DNA of 64,000 bases from Gp1-AA133 sp964641665. GTDB taxonomy: Bacteria; Acidobacteriota; Terriglobia; Terriglobales; Acidobacteriaceae. Below are positions 34,982 through 43,830 of this stretch, piece after piece. The notes beneath the pieces are model-generated. The model saw nothing but the letters and a program-made list of their open reading frames with translations. It did no database searches and was not told the origin of the DNA. The stretch covers positions 1 to 64,000 of the forward strand of contig CAZXKO010000030.1 in assembly GCA_964641665.1 (NCBI GenBank), given 5' to 3'. Positions within the stretch are counted from its first letter, which is position 1. The number at the start of each line of letters is the position of its first letter. Position numbers and translations under genes: made by a program.

Positions 34982-36277
34982 CTAATTCACATACGCCGGA
35001 TCTTTCTTCAGCGCGTCTGGAATTTTCGGAGGGGGCGGGAACGCCTGCGAGTATCCCTTTAGCAGGCTTTCCGTGTTTTCCGCGCGCTTGGTACCGTCGT
35101 GGACGGCGATCCGGTGCGGGGTACCTTGGTCGTAACCTTCCCACAGCGAGACGCCGGCGTAGGCGCCGTCTTTGCGGAGAACGTAATACGTCATGTCGAG
35201 AAAGCGCAGCCGGTTCATGTCGCCGTTGTAGTTGCGCACGATGCGTTTCAACGCGTCCAGGCCCGCTTCCCGCGGAGACATACCGCGGCGCATGTTCTCG
35301 ACGATGGTGTGCGCGCCGGCAACTTTGATGTTCTCTTCTCCGGCACCGGTCGCGCCTGCCGAACCCACATCTTGATCAGTGTAGCAGCCGGCACCAATGA
35401 TAGGGGAATCGCCACAGCGCCCGGGAAGTTTGAAGGCTAGACCGCTGGTGGTCGTGATGCCTGACATTTCTCCTTTGTCGCTGAGTGCCGAGCAATGAAT
35501 TGTGCCGCTAGGGGGAAACAGCACGCGCCACACGGCTGCCGCGCGGAACTCGGGCGCAATGCCAAGATCCGCAGCACGATCCTCAAGCTGGCGAAAACGC
35601 TCGTGCCACAGTTGCGACTTTGGCTTGTCGGGCTTGGAGTCGTCATCGGATTTCGAGTCAGGCGGCTGCCATTTCGGATCGGCGAGGCCAGGTCCCCACC
35701 AGTCGCGGCTGGCGTGAAACTCCTTCCACAGCAGCCAGACCTTGCGCGAGCGCTCGGTGAGCAGGTTTTCACGCGCGAATCCCATGGCCACCGCGAAACG
35801 CTCGGCGCCTTCCCCGACCAGCATGACGTGGCCGGTGTGCTCCATCACCGCCTTCGAAACCTTGGAGACATTGCGAATATTGCGCACGGCGCCGACAGCG
35901 CCGCCGCGGCGGGTGGGCCCATGCATGCAACAGGCATCGAGTTCGACGACGCCTTCTTCGTTCGGCAGGCCGCCCAGGCCGACGCTGTCGACGTTGGGAT
36001 CATCCTCAGGACCGGTGGCAACCAGGGTCGCGGCGTCGAGTGTGTCGCCACCGTGGAGGAGGTGATCATAGGCCCGGTCGAGATACGGCAACCCGACGTA
36101 GGCCGACACGAGGATGGGACGCTTCGCGGAACCGGCCGCTGTCGCTGACTGCGAAAGACCGGTTTCGCCCGGAGCATTGGAGTTTTTCTTGTTTTCGTCG
36201 AGTGCCTTGGCTTCAAGGCGGAGCGCCAGCGAGCCGAGAGCGGTGGTGGTCAGGAAATCGCGGCGGGAAAAACTCAT
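34982..36277 (-). CDS. Tat-exported N4-glycosylasparaginase/isoaspartyl-peptidase-like protein
   Basis: 431 aa. The N-terminus SRRDFLTTTALGSLALRLEA is a twin-arginine signal. The Ntn-hydrolase fold of glycosylasparaginases is seen: LGGLPNEEGVVELDACCMHGP, the expected nucleophile threonine in PPSGTIHCSALSDKGE, and SGLAFKLPGRCGDSPIIGAGCY with GSAGATGAGE after it. The usual His-Asp before the Thr is replaced by Ser-Gly, so autocleavage may differ. An unusual insert rich in Asp, Ser and Lys (about residues 195-225) precedes the cleavage site. It is probably periplasmic. Confidence 0.88.
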   Translation of the reverse strand: MSFSRRDFLTTTALGSLALRLEAKALDENKKNSNAPGETGLSQSATAAGSAKRPILVSAYVGLPYLDRAYDHLLHGGDTLDAATLVATGPEDDPNVDSVGLGGLPNEEGVVELDACCMHGPTRRGGAVGAVRNIRNVSKVSKAVMEHTGHVMLVGEGAERFAVAMGFARENLLTERSRKVWLLWKEFHASRDWWGPGLADPKWQPPDSKSDDDSKPDKPKSQLWHERFRQLEDRAADLGIAPEFRAAAVWRVLFPPSGTIHCSALSDKGEMSGITTTSGLAFKLPGRCGDSPIIGAGCYTDQDVGSAGATGAGEENIKVAGAHTIVENMRRGMSPREAGLDALKRIVRNYNGDMNRLRFLDMTYYVLRKDGAYAGVSLWEGYDQGTPHRIAVHDGTKRAENTESLLKGYSQAFPPPPKIPDALKKDPAYVN

Positions 36278-36473
36278 AGGGCCTCCCGAAGAGTGCGGGG
36301 ATGATCGGAAAGACGATCGCCAGCATACCAGCTTCGGCTCGGCTGGGACCTAAGCCCGGATGTCGGGGGTCAGCATGGGCACAGATTTTCAGAATCTGCA
36401 TCTGTTCTTTGCGAACCCGAACGGGTCTGTCATGACGCGTTTGAATAACTATGTCATGGACGCTAATTCGTGC

Positions 36474-37016
36474 TTAGGGATGCTGGTTGATCATGAGATG
36501 GGCCCAGGGAGTCCCGGACCACATGATCCAGGCTCCTGTTTGCTTCGCTTCGGTCGATAGCCCGGTTGTTTTCGGATCGAAGGGCCAAAGGATCATCCAG
36601 TGTGGCGGCTCCTTGATGGGGGTGCCCGAGGTGGCGCTGGGGTCGGAGGCACTCCAGTCGGTGCCGCCTAACAGCATGTACTCGATGCCTGGTTCGGTGT
36701 TCGTGGGCTTGGGCTTAAGCGACATGAAATCGCTTTCCCAGTGCAGGGCGGCAGCGTTGGCACAGTAGGTCACGTCGCCCACCAGGCCGGGGTGTCCAGG
36801 AAAGCAGGTGAATCCGTTTGTGCCCTCCTGCAACACCGTCTGCACACCGTTCTCATCTCGATCGACCACCTTGGCTGCTTTGGCAATATCGGCGGGCGCG
36901 GCAGCGAGAGCGCGCGCGATTTTTGCTGCCTTGGTTTCTGCTTTCGGTTCCTCCGCCTTTTGCTGCGCGACGCTTGCGATTGATGTCAGGCACACAAACA
37001 GGACAATCCGCTTCAT
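36474..37016 (-). CDS. Small secreted protein of unknown function
   Basis: 180 aa with signal peptide MKRIVLFVCLTSIASVAQQ, followed by an Ala/Lys/Glu-rich helical stretch (KAETKAAKIARALAAAPADIA) and a beta-rich part with one cysteine pair (FTCFPG and VTYCAN) and several Trp. I do not recognise the family from motifs alone. It is single-gene, with a terminator of the upstream unit about 45 bases before it. Confidence 0.82.
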   Translation of the reverse strand: MKRIVLFVCLTSIASVAQQKAEEPKAETKAAKIARALAAAPADIAKAAKVVDRDENGVQTVLQEGTNGFTCFPGHPGLVGDVTYCANAAALHWESDFMSLKPKPTNTEPGIEYMLLGGTDWSASDPSATSGTPIKEPPHWMILWPFDPKTTGLSTEAKQTGAWIMWSGTPWAHLMINQHP

Positions 37017-37060
37017 GAAGCCTCCTCAAAAGGATCGAGCCCATTCTCCCACGGAGAAAA

Positions 37061-37078
37061 GCCGCTCCAAAGAGCGGC
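37061..37078 (-). terminator. Rho-independent terminator
   Basis: A 7-bp stem GCCGCTC/GAGCGGC with a four-base loop. On the minus strand it is followed by TTTTCTCC. It ends a minus-strand unit coming from about 37485. Confidence 0.7.
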
Positions 37079-37103
37079 TCGAACGCGGGCACGATTGTGA
37101 AAG

Positions 37104-37257
37104 CTATTTGGCTGGTGTGCAAGTGCCGTCGCAATTCCAGGTGGAGGAACCATCCGGATTGCCGTTGCCTTTGCAACCACCTGAACCTCTGACGCAGACA
37201 TAGTTTTCCCGCTGCACGAGCCTCTTGACGGGCGTCCGACAGGCGGTCCCGTTCCAA
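37104..37257 (-). other. Short cysteine-rich frame before the terminator
   Basis: It follows the antitoxin-like frame after a single in-frame TGA and reads GTACRTPVKRLVQ, then YVCVRGSGGCKGNG and WNCDGTCTPAK to a TAG at 37104-37106. The cysteine spacing looks protein-like, but the only internal start is one GTG. It could be a relic of a small secreted protein or a read-through tail; confidence is low. Confidence 0.3.
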
Positions 37258-37259
37258 TC

Positions 37260-37485
37260 TCACAAAAGTGCGAAGGGAGAGAACAATGCCGACTGCTCAA
37301 ATGCGTCCATCACTTCCCAGCGGACCAGGTGTTGCGAGGGAACCACGTTACGCAGGTAGAACTGGAGAGCCTGCTCGAGGACGTGGCGCTCGGGACTGTC
37401 CGTTCTTCTCGGCCACGGCGACGAATTCTTCGTAGAGCTTGGCATCGATCTCGGGGGTGAATTTCCTGGTCTTCTTGGAGGACAT
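37260..37485 (-). pseudogene. Ribbon-helix-helix antitoxin-like gene, frameshifted
   Basis: The ATG at 37485 follows GGAGGA-type bases. The first frame gives MSSKKTRKFTPEIDAKLYEE and FVAVAEKNGQS. Dropping one C at about 37403 joins ERHVLEQALQFYLRNVVP and carries on to a TGA at 37260. The rejoined 74-aa protein has the layout of a small ribbon-helix-helix DNA-binding antitoxin. No toxin gene is seen next to it. Confidence 0.6.
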
Positions 37486-37609
37486 GGGTGCATTCCCCTC
37501 GCGTCTCCTATAGACCACTGCGATTTCATGGTAAATCAAGGCAAATCTTGTCAAATCAAGCCATTGAAAATATGGCATTTACGTCGGCTGGACCTCATCG
37601 AAGGCTCGC

Positions 37610-38236
37610 TTAACCGTGCTGAAGGCGTTCGGTCAGTTTCCGCTTCACCGCAGGCCACTCCTCGGCCACGATTGAGTAGCGCACGGAGTCGCGGGGGATG
37701 AAGTCGGCTGCCATGCGATGGGCGCGCAGGATGCCTTCGAAGTTTCCGCCGATGCGTTCGAGGGCGGTGCGGGAGCGCTGGTTGCGGGCGTCGGTGTGGA
37801 AGCAGACTCGAAGTACCTGCCAGGTTTCGAAGGCATGGGCGAGCATTAGCAGCTTCGCTTCGGTGTTGGCGGAGGTGCGGATCGCGGAACGGGTGAACCA
37901 GGTGTAGCCGATCTCGCAAGCGTCGGGAGTGAGGCGGCCTTGACGCGCGTGGCCCGTGGGCCAGGACCAGCGCTCGATGTTCCAGAAGCGGGTGGAGCCG
38001 ATGAGGATCGCGTCCGCCACGCGAACGATGGCGAACGGCACGGCGGTGCCTGCGTCCCGCCAAGCCAGCGCGGTATCGATGTAGCGGGCGGCTTCGATTT
38101 TGCCCTGGGGGACGGGACTCCACTGGTAGAGAGATGGATCGGCGGCACTCGCCGCGACGAGACCGTCGACGTGGCGGAAGTCGAGAGGTTCGAGGCGAAC
38201 GTGTCGGCCGATGAGTTCAGGAGTTTCCGTCAGCAC
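37610..38236 (-). CDS. GNAT acetyltransferase
   Basis: 208 aa from a GTG at 38236; the frame can be extended to 38335, but the extra 33 residues are unlike protein. GNAT parts are visible: GRHVRLEPLDFRHVDGLV, a central YTWFTRSAIRTSANTEAKLLML acetyl-CoA region and RNQRSRTALERIGGNFEG. The match is to the RimJ/RimL-like group that often follows a WNIERW-type strand. The substrate is unknown. Confidence 0.88.
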   Translation of the reverse strand: MLTETPELIGRHVRLEPLDFRHVDGLVAASAADPSLYQWSPVPQGKIEAARYIDTALAWRDAGTAVPFAIVRVADAILIGSTRFWNIERWSWPTGHARQGRLTPDACEIGYTWFTRSAIRTSANTEAKLLMLAHAFETWQVLRVCFHTDARNQRSRTALERIGGNFEGILRAHRMAADFIPRDSVRYSIVAEEWPAVKRKLTERLQHG

Positions 38237-38374
38237 GCTTCGAGTATGCAATGAGCCGCGGCGTGGCGGCAATGAAAGGATGAGAGTTAGAGTTTGGGTG
38301 ATGTTCCCCCGGCAGCATGGTTGCAGCAAGCGCACCCCAGCGGCTGAAGCCGGCTGCGATTTCAGGGGGCGTTA

Positions 38375-38408
38375 TGGCCCGGCTGGAAGCCGGGCCCCTT
38401 CAAGACGA
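38375..38408. repeat. Dispersed GGCCCGGC hairpin repeat, copy 2
   Basis: TGGCCCGGC-TGG-AAGCCGGGCC followed by CCTTCAAGACGA; see 5801-5836. Confidence 0.65.
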
Positions 38409-38421
38409 AGAGATCCCCGGT

Positions 38422-39153
38422 TCAGTGTCCTGCGGTGGCTGCTTTGGCCATACCGTGAGAGGTCTGGTCAGCAGTCTCCCACCCGAAATATGTCTGATAC
38501 GAACGACAGGTTCCGTACATGACGGGCAAGGCCAGAAGCGGAACCTGCCAACCGACGTGCTGGCGGGCGGCCATCATCATCGAGGCCATGCCTGCGCTCA
38601 AGACGTAATACGGGAAGGTCATGCGTGCGATCTTCGTCCAGATGACGCTCACTGGGCCACCATCGGTGAGCGCGATGACCGTAGCGACCGGCGCGGTCTG
38701 CATCAGGAACAAAGTCAGCGCGGCGGCGGGCAATCCCAGCGCTCCCGTGAACCAGACCGGCTGGGCGACGGCCCCCATGTGGAAGACCTGCCCGGCGAGC
38801 ACGACGGCCGACGACATCAGGCTGAGGTTAAAGAGCACTTGCACGAGCTCTGGCTTGGCACCGTCTTTCGGAAGACATTGCACGGCGGTGGAAACCACGG
38901 CAACAGCCAGGGCTTCGAACATGTTCAATTCGGCGGCGGCCAGGAGCAGGAAGGGCAGGTTGACCGACATGTTTCCGGTCAGTCGCGGGAGCTTCACCTT
39001 CATACGCGAGGCGGCAACGGTGATCGCGAACAACGCCAGAGCTTCGTAGGGGTGCCAGGTTGTGGCGTGCATCCAACCGTATGTCAGCGAGGCGAGGCCG
39101 GCTAGCGAGATCAGCGCGATGAACGGTTCCGCGAATCGTGGTTTGTGGTTCAT
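38422..39153 (-). CDS. Polytopic membrane protein of unknown function
   Basis: 243 aa. The ATG at 39153 follows GAGGAGGAACC. About six to seven hydrophobic segments are visible, for example FIALISLAGLASLTYGWMHA, LPFLLLAAAELNMFEALAVA and FTGALGLPAAALTLFLMQ. The pattern resembles the membrane sensory (MASE-like) part of HD-GYP or GGDEF proteins in this phylum, but no catalytic domain follows. Its stop is next to the S8 protease stop region. Confidence 0.75.
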   Translation of the reverse strand: MNHKPRFAEPFIALISLAGLASLTYGWMHATTWHPYEALALFAITVAASRMKVKLPRLTGNMSVNLPFLLLAAAELNMFEALAVAVVSTAVQCLPKDGAKPELVQVLFNLSLMSSAVVLAGQVFHMGAVAQPVWFTGALGLPAAALTLFLMQTAPVATVIALTDGGPVSVIWTKIARMTFPYYVLSAGMASMMMAARQHVGWQVPLLALPVMYGTCRSYQTYFGWETADQTSHGMAKAATAGH

Positions 39154-39191
39154 TTCGGTTCCTCCTCTCATTCCTTCTTGACCACAAGCCA

Positions 39192-41054
39192 CTACTCGTC
39201 CCCGCTGCCGTCGACAGAAAAGGCTTGATTGACGTCGGAAGACGATCCCCAGATGACGCTGGTCGCGCTGGTGCCGGAACTACTGCCCCAGATCACGCTG
39301 TAACCTGCCACGGTGTTGTTGCCCCAGACCACTGAATTCGCGGTGGTGGTGGAGGTGTTGCCCCAAATCACGGAATTGCCGCTGACGTTGCTGCCCCAGA
39401 TGACCGAATTACCCCAAATGACCGAGTTGCCCCAGATCACGGAGTTGCCCCAGATGACCGAGTTGCCGTTCACCAGGGACACGGTCCCGTCGGAATTGAC
39501 CACGGCAGAAGGCGAAAGTGCGCTTCCAACCGTGGCCGGGGCCTTGTCGTTGCTGGCCAGAGCAGCTGCGATGTCGAGATAGCCCGCGCCCACGGTGAAC
39601 AAGTCATAGAACGACGTGTAAGTCTGGCCGGTGGTGGGGTCGGTGCTGACGCTGGACGTGGGGAATGTTTTGTAGGCCGTCTTCATGAGGCGAGCCTTGA
39701 TCTGATCGGGCGTGAGCGTGGAATCTTTCTGCAGAAGGATGGCGACGGTGCCACTCACGACGGGCGTGGCCATGCTGGTGCCGCTGAGGATGAAGTAATC
39801 GTAGTTGTTGTCCGCCGTGCCCTTCACGCGGTTGCCCGGATAAAGCATGGCGAGCGTGCTGCCGGGCGAGATGGTGGAGGAGATCAAGTTGCCGGGAGCG
39901 ACTACGTCGGGCTTGACGACGTGATCGTAGGTGGTTGGGCCTTTGGAACTGTAGCTGGCGATGTTGTCGTCGGTGCGGGGGGCGGTATTCATGGTCTTCA
40001 TCGCGCCGACCGTGAGGACCAGCGGATCGTTGCCGGGGGCGGTGACGGTTGCGTAGCCGTTGCTGCCATTGAGGCTGAGGCGGCCGTAGTTGCCGGCGGC
40101 CACGACGACCGTGATGCCGGCGTTCCAAGCCTGCTCAACCGCCTGGCAGAGCGGATCGTTGGCGTAGTTGGTATAGACCGGCCGGCCGAGGGACAGATTG
40201 ATCACGCGAATGTTGTATGTGCTCTTGAGAGCGATGGCTTTCTGAATGGCAGCGATGACCTGACTGTCGGAGCCGGCGCCGTTCTTGTCGAGAACACGAA
40301 GGTCGACGAGGTTCACGCCGTAGGCGATGCCGGTCATGGGTGAGCCCTGACCGCCGGAATCGGTGCCGTCGCCGGCCACGATGCCGGCTACGTGGGTGCC
40401 GTGTCCGTAGGTGTCCCAGACCTGCGTGCCACCGGAGTAGGTGGTGGTGCCGGTGAAGTCCTGGTGATAGACGACGCGGGACTGAGTTGTCGTGTTGCGC
40501 AGATCGTCGTGGTTATCGTTGATGCCGCTGTCGATGATGGCGACGCCGATACCCATACCCCTGGTGCCGAGGCCGGCACTGCGCGCGGCGCTCAGGTTGA
40601 TGGCGGCGCTGGTCAGATCGTCGGCGGCGTTGAGTTGGTGGTCGGGAGCGATGAAGGCGACCTCGTCATCGTTGGCGAGGGCGTTGAGGGCCGACACGGG
40701 CAGAGAGAACGCGCCGCCTTTCACTAAGCCAAGTTGGGCGCTCATCCGGCCGCCACGTGCCAGCACCTTATCGAAGTGGTGCTGCTGTGGGGCCTCCTTG
40801 AACTGGACGATGACGCGTACGGTCTGATTTGCAACAGGGGTGCCATTTGAGAGGTCGGCCAGCGACTGCAGTTCGGTCGTCATTTTGCCGTGCCGCGCGC
40901 CCGCGGGCCCATGGCTGCCGTCGGACACCGTAAAGCCTTGACCGAAGGCGAGGCAGTTCACAAGGACAAGGGTCAGCCCAAGCATGACCCGCCGTCCCCA
41001 GGCGGCGCTATCGCACCCGCCCTTGTGGATTGTCTTACTCTCGTTACGGTTCAT
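39192..41054 (-). CDS. Secreted S8 (subtilisin-like) serine protease with NSVIWG repeats
   Basis: 620 aa from the ATG at 41054. A signal peptide and a propeptide of the I9 type (VRVIVQFKEAPQQHHFDKVL) precede the catalytic domain. The triad is complete: Asp in GVAIIDSGINDNHDDL, His in YGHGTHVAGIVAG and Ser in LSGTSMATPVVSG. The last ~100 residues contain eight copies of a (N/Y/T)SV(I/V)WG hexapeptide with Gly/Ser/Thr spacers. This tail is characteristic of Acidobacteriota proteases. Its role, perhaps attachment, is unknown. Confidence 0.95.
   Translation of the reverse strand: MNRNESKTIHKGGCDSAAWGRRVMLGLTLVLVNCLAFGQGFTVSDGSHGPAGARHGKMTTELQSLADLSNGTPVANQTVRVIVQFKEAPQQHHFDKVLARGGRMSAQLGLVKGGAFSLPVSALNALANDDEVAFIAPDHQLNAADDLTSAAINLSAARSAGLGTRGMGIGVAIIDSGINDNHDDLRNTTTQSRVVYHQDFTGTTTYSGGTQVWDTYGHGTHVAGIVAGDGTDSGGQGSPMTGIAYGVNLVDLRVLDKNGAGSDSQVIAAIQKAIALKSTYNIRVINLSLGRPVYTNYANDPLCQAVEQAWNAGITVVVAAGNYGRLSLNGSNGYATVTAPGNDPLVLTVGAMKTMNTAPRTDDNIASYSSKGPTTYDHVVKPDVVAPGNLISSTISPGSTLAMLYPGNRVKGTADNNYDYFILSGTSMATPVVSGTVAILLQKDSTLTPDQIKARLMKTAYKTFPTSSVSTDPTTGQTYTSFYDLFTVGAGYLDIAAALASNDKAPATVGSALSPSAVVNSDGTVSLVNGNSVIWGNSVIWGNSVIWGNSVIWGSNVSGNSVIWGNTSTTTANSVVWGNNTVAGYSVIWGSSSGTSATSVIWGSSSDVNQAFSVDGSGDE
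39232..39474. repeat. Tandem 18-bp coding repeat of the protease tail
   Basis: On the plus strand CCCCAGAT(G/C)AC(C/G)GA(G/A)TTG recurs, encoding NSVIWG in the minus-strand protease. Four units are back to back (39400-39470); four more are spaced. Confidence 0.85.
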
Positions 41055-41583
41055 TCGTTTCCCCAAAGCGCGAGACCCGTTAGGTCCAACCGGATGTCAG
41101 AAGTGCACGCAGTCGGCCAGGGAGGCTTTGTGGTAAGTGGTTGATTCGTATGGGTGACACTGAGGGCGTGTTGAGGTTGGGGAACAGGTTGGCCGGGAAG
41201 GGCTGTTTGGAGCAGACAAAATGTCCGCTGGACGGTGGGGTGAGAGCCGGGCCCATTGAGGACAGAACTGGGTCAGGGAGCTCTTTTTGTCACGTTATAA
41301 TCATGAGATGTCTAGTCGCTAAAGTTCCGTTCTGTGACACCGCCGGTGAAAAGCAGATTCCTCGCCTGCGCTGCGCTCGGGTCGGAATGATAAGGCTTGA
41401 AGGGGGTGGTGATCGCGGCAAACACAAGGTCCCTCCACTGCGCTGGCTACGCTCGCTTCGGTCGGGATGACAGGGATAAGGGGTTGCCTCGGTCGGGATG
41501 AGCGGGTGAGGGGTGTGGCATCAGGACCGACAAAGCCAAGGGTTGAGCTAAGGGCTAACGGCTAAGAGCTAAGGGCTGTTTTT
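41055..41583. other. Repeat-rich gap upstream of uvrB
   Basis: No gene seen. It holds several degenerate copies of the CTGCGCTCGGGTCGGAATGA family (41350-41500) and a short tandem of GGCTAA(G/C)-type units at 41540-41578. TATAAT occurs at 41296-41301 without a good -35. No LexA-type palindrome is visible before uvrB. Confidence 0.6.
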
Positions 41584-43575
41584 ATGGATTTCAAGCTAGT
41601 CAGTGATTACAAGCCGCAGGGGGACCAAGGGAACGCGATCAAGGCGCTGGTCCGGGGGGTGTTTGACCGCGAGCAGCACCAGGTGTTGCTGGGAGTGACC
41701 GGGTCGGGCAAGACCTACACCATGGCAAAGGTGATCGAGGCGGCAAACCGCCCCGCGATCGTCATGGCGCATAACAAAACGCTGGCCGCGCAGCTCTACC
41801 ACGAGTTCAAGAGCTTCTTTCCGCACAATGCGGTGGAATATTTCGTCTCGTATTACGACTACTACCAGCCGGAAGCGTATGTGCCGGCGGCCGATCTCTA
41901 CATTGAGAAAGAAGCGACGATCAATGATGAGCTGGACAAATTGCGGCTGTCGGCGACCAAGTCGTTGTTTGAACGACGGGATGCGCTGATCGTGGCTTCG
42001 GTGAGCTGCATTTACGGCCTGGGGTCACCAGAAGCGTACTACGGGATGCTGCTGTTCCTGGAGAAAGGCCAGAAGATCAAGCGGCAGGACATCACGCGCA
42101 AGCTGGTGGAGATTCTGTACGAGCGGACGGACGGGGACTTTAGGCGGGGAACGTTCCGGGTGCGCGGCGACGTGATCGAGATCTTCCCTACTTACGATGA
42201 CATGGCCTATCGGGTGGAGATGTGGGGAGATGAGGTGTCGGCGCTCTCGCAGATCGATCCGCTGTTCGGGACGGTGAAGCAAAGGTATGTGCGGCTGCCG
42301 ATTTATCCGAAGACGCACTACGTCATGAAAGAGGAGACGAAGGCTTCGGCGGTGGAGTCGATTAAGCGGGAGCTGGCATGGTGGGAACTGGAACTGGAGA
42401 AGCAAGGGCGCGCGGTGGAAGCACAGCGTGTCCACCAGCGGACAATGTTCGATCTCGAGATGATCAAGTCGATGGGCTACTGCCACGGGATCGAGAATTA
42501 CTCGCGACACTTCACGGGGCGGTTGCCGGGTGAGCCGCCGCCGACGCTGCTGGATTATTTTCCGCGCGACTTCCTGATGTTCATCGATGAATCGCACCAA
42601 ACGGTGCCGCAGCTGCGCGGGATGTATGCGGGCGATCGGTCGCGGAAGGAGACCCTGGTGGAGTACGGATTCCGGCTGCCGTCTGCGCTCGACAACCGGC
42701 CACTGACGTTCGAGGAGTTCGAGCACCGCATGAACCAGCTGGTTTACGTGTCGGCGACTCCGGGGCCGTACGAGTTGACGAAGACGGCGGGGGCGGTGGT
42801 GGAGCAGATCATCCGGCCGACCGGGTTAATCGATCCGCCGGTTGAAGTGCGTCCGGTGAAAGGGCAGATCGACGACCTGCTGCACGAGATTCGCGAGCGG
42901 GTGGCGAAGCACGAGCGCGTGCTGGTGACGACGCTGACCAAGCGCATGGCGGAGGATCTGGCCGAGTACTACAGTGAAGTGGGTGTGAAGTGCCGCTACA
43001 TGCACTCGGAGATCGAGACTCTGGAGCGGGTGAAGATCCTGCGTGACTTGCGTAAGGGCGAGTTCGACGTGCTGATCGGGATCAACCTCCTGCGCGAGGG
43101 ACTGGATCTTCCGGAAGTGTCGCTGGTGGCAATTCTGGATGCGGACAAGGAAGGGTTCTTGCGGTCGACGGGATCGCTGATTCAGACGATTGGGCGGTGC
43201 GCGCGCAATCTGAACGGGCGAGCGGTTTTGTATGCGGACCGGGAGACGGACTCGATGAAGCGCGCAATCGATGAGACGAACCGTCGGCGTGCGATTCAGA
43301 CGGCTTACAACGAGGCGAACGGGATCACGCCGGAGTCGATCGTGCGGCCGCTGGAGATGTCGCTGGCTTCGATCGTAGCGGCGGATTATGCGGATTTGAC
43401 GGCGGTGGAAGAGACCGGGATTCCGGAGTTCAAGACGCAGGAAGAGCTGGATGGGTTCATCGCAAAGCTCGAAAGCGATATGCGCGAGGCAGCGAAGAAG
43501 TTCGAATTCGAAAAGGCGGCGAAGCTGCGGGATACGATCAAGGAATTACGGACGAAGGAGTTTCTGTTCGCATAG
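41584..43575 (+). CDS. uvrB: Excinuclease ABC subunit B
   Basis: 663 aa, the usual length. UvrB is the damage-verifying helicase-like subunit of nucleotide excision repair. Seen: Walker A GVTGSGKTYTMA (about residues 38-49), the beta-hairpin region FVSYYDYYQPEAYVP, MFIDESHQTVPQ, helicase motifs VLVTTLTKRMAEDL and LIGINLLREGLDLPEVSLVAILDADKEGF, QTIGRCARN and a C-terminal UVR motif KFEFEKAAKLRDTI for UvrC contact. The frame is intact. uvrA and uvrC are not in the window. Confidence 0.99.
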   Translation: MDFKLVSDYKPQGDQGNAIKALVRGVFDREQHQVLLGVTGSGKTYTMAKVIEAANRPAIVMAHNKTLAAQLYHEFKSFFPHNAVEYFVSYYDYYQPEAYVPAADLYIEKEATINDELDKLRLSATKSLFERRDALIVASVSCIYGLGSPEAYYGMLLFLEKGQKIKRQDITRKLVEILYERTDGDFRRGTFRVRGDVIEIFPTYDDMAYRVEMWGDEVSALSQIDPLFGTVKQRYVRLPIYPKTHYVMKEETKASAVESIKRELAWWELELEKQGRAVEAQRVHQRTMFDLEMIKSMGYCHGIENYSRHFTGRLPGEPPPTLLDYFPRDFLMFIDESHQTVPQLRGMYAGDRSRKETLVEYGFRLPSALDNRPLTFEEFEHRMNQLVYVSATPGPYELTKTAGAVVEQIIRPTGLIDPPVEVRPVKGQIDDLLHEIRERVAKHERVLVTTLTKRMAEDLAEYYSEVGVKCRYMHSEIETLERVKILRDLRKGEFDVLIGINLLREGLDLPEVSLVAILDADKEGFLRSTGSLIQTIGRCARNLNGRAVLYADRETDSMKRAIDETNRRRAIQTAYNEANGITPESIVRPLEMSLASIVAADYADLTAVEETGIPEFKTQEELDGFIAKLESDMREAAKKFEFEKAAKLRDTIKELRTKEFLFA

Positions 43576-43584
43576 GCGGAAGAC

Positions 43585-43660
43585 CCTGACCACAGAGGTC
43601 ACAGAGGTCCACAGAGAGAGTCAAAGGCTTACCACGAAGGGCACGAAGGAAGTCACCAAG
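43585..43660. repeat. Dispersed CACAGAGG/CACGAAGG repeat
   Basis: ACCACAGAGGTCACAGAGG is followed by ACCACGAAGGGCACGAAGG, giving a false TTEVTEVHRESQ translation. Short relatives are at 20670, 45070 and 46500. Confidence 0.7.
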
Positions 43661-43745
43661 GATACAAAGCAGCTTTCACCGCCGTGGCCCCGCTGAAAAC
43701 TCGAGCCGGTATCGTATCGCACGCGTCCTATCACGGTGTGCGCAA

Positions 43746-43775
43746 GGCTCTCCGGGCTTTTATTCCCGGAGAGCC
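43746..43775. terminator. Bidirectional terminator hairpin between convergent genes
   Basis: Perfect 11-bp stem GGCTCTCCGGG/CCCGGAGAGCC with loop CTTTTATT. It lies between uvrB (plus) and the propeller gene (minus). A T-run is missing on both sides, so the efficiency is uncertain. Confidence 0.6.
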
Positions 43776-43830
43776 GACCGCGCACAGGCGCGTTACCACG
43801 CCACGGCCAAACACTCGGAGCTACGTCACT

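Noticed and set aside
33963..35144. 393-codon minus-strand frame over glpX
   Set aside because: Antisense shadow of a well-marked enzyme.
37260..37262. Selenocysteine codon
   Set aside because: In-frame TGA followed by cysteine-rich sequence, but no SECIS-like hairpin just after it and the upstream gene is itself frameshifted.
41296..41301. TATAAT as uvrB promoter
   Set aside because: No -35 at proper spacing and almost 290 bases from the gene; kept only as a note.
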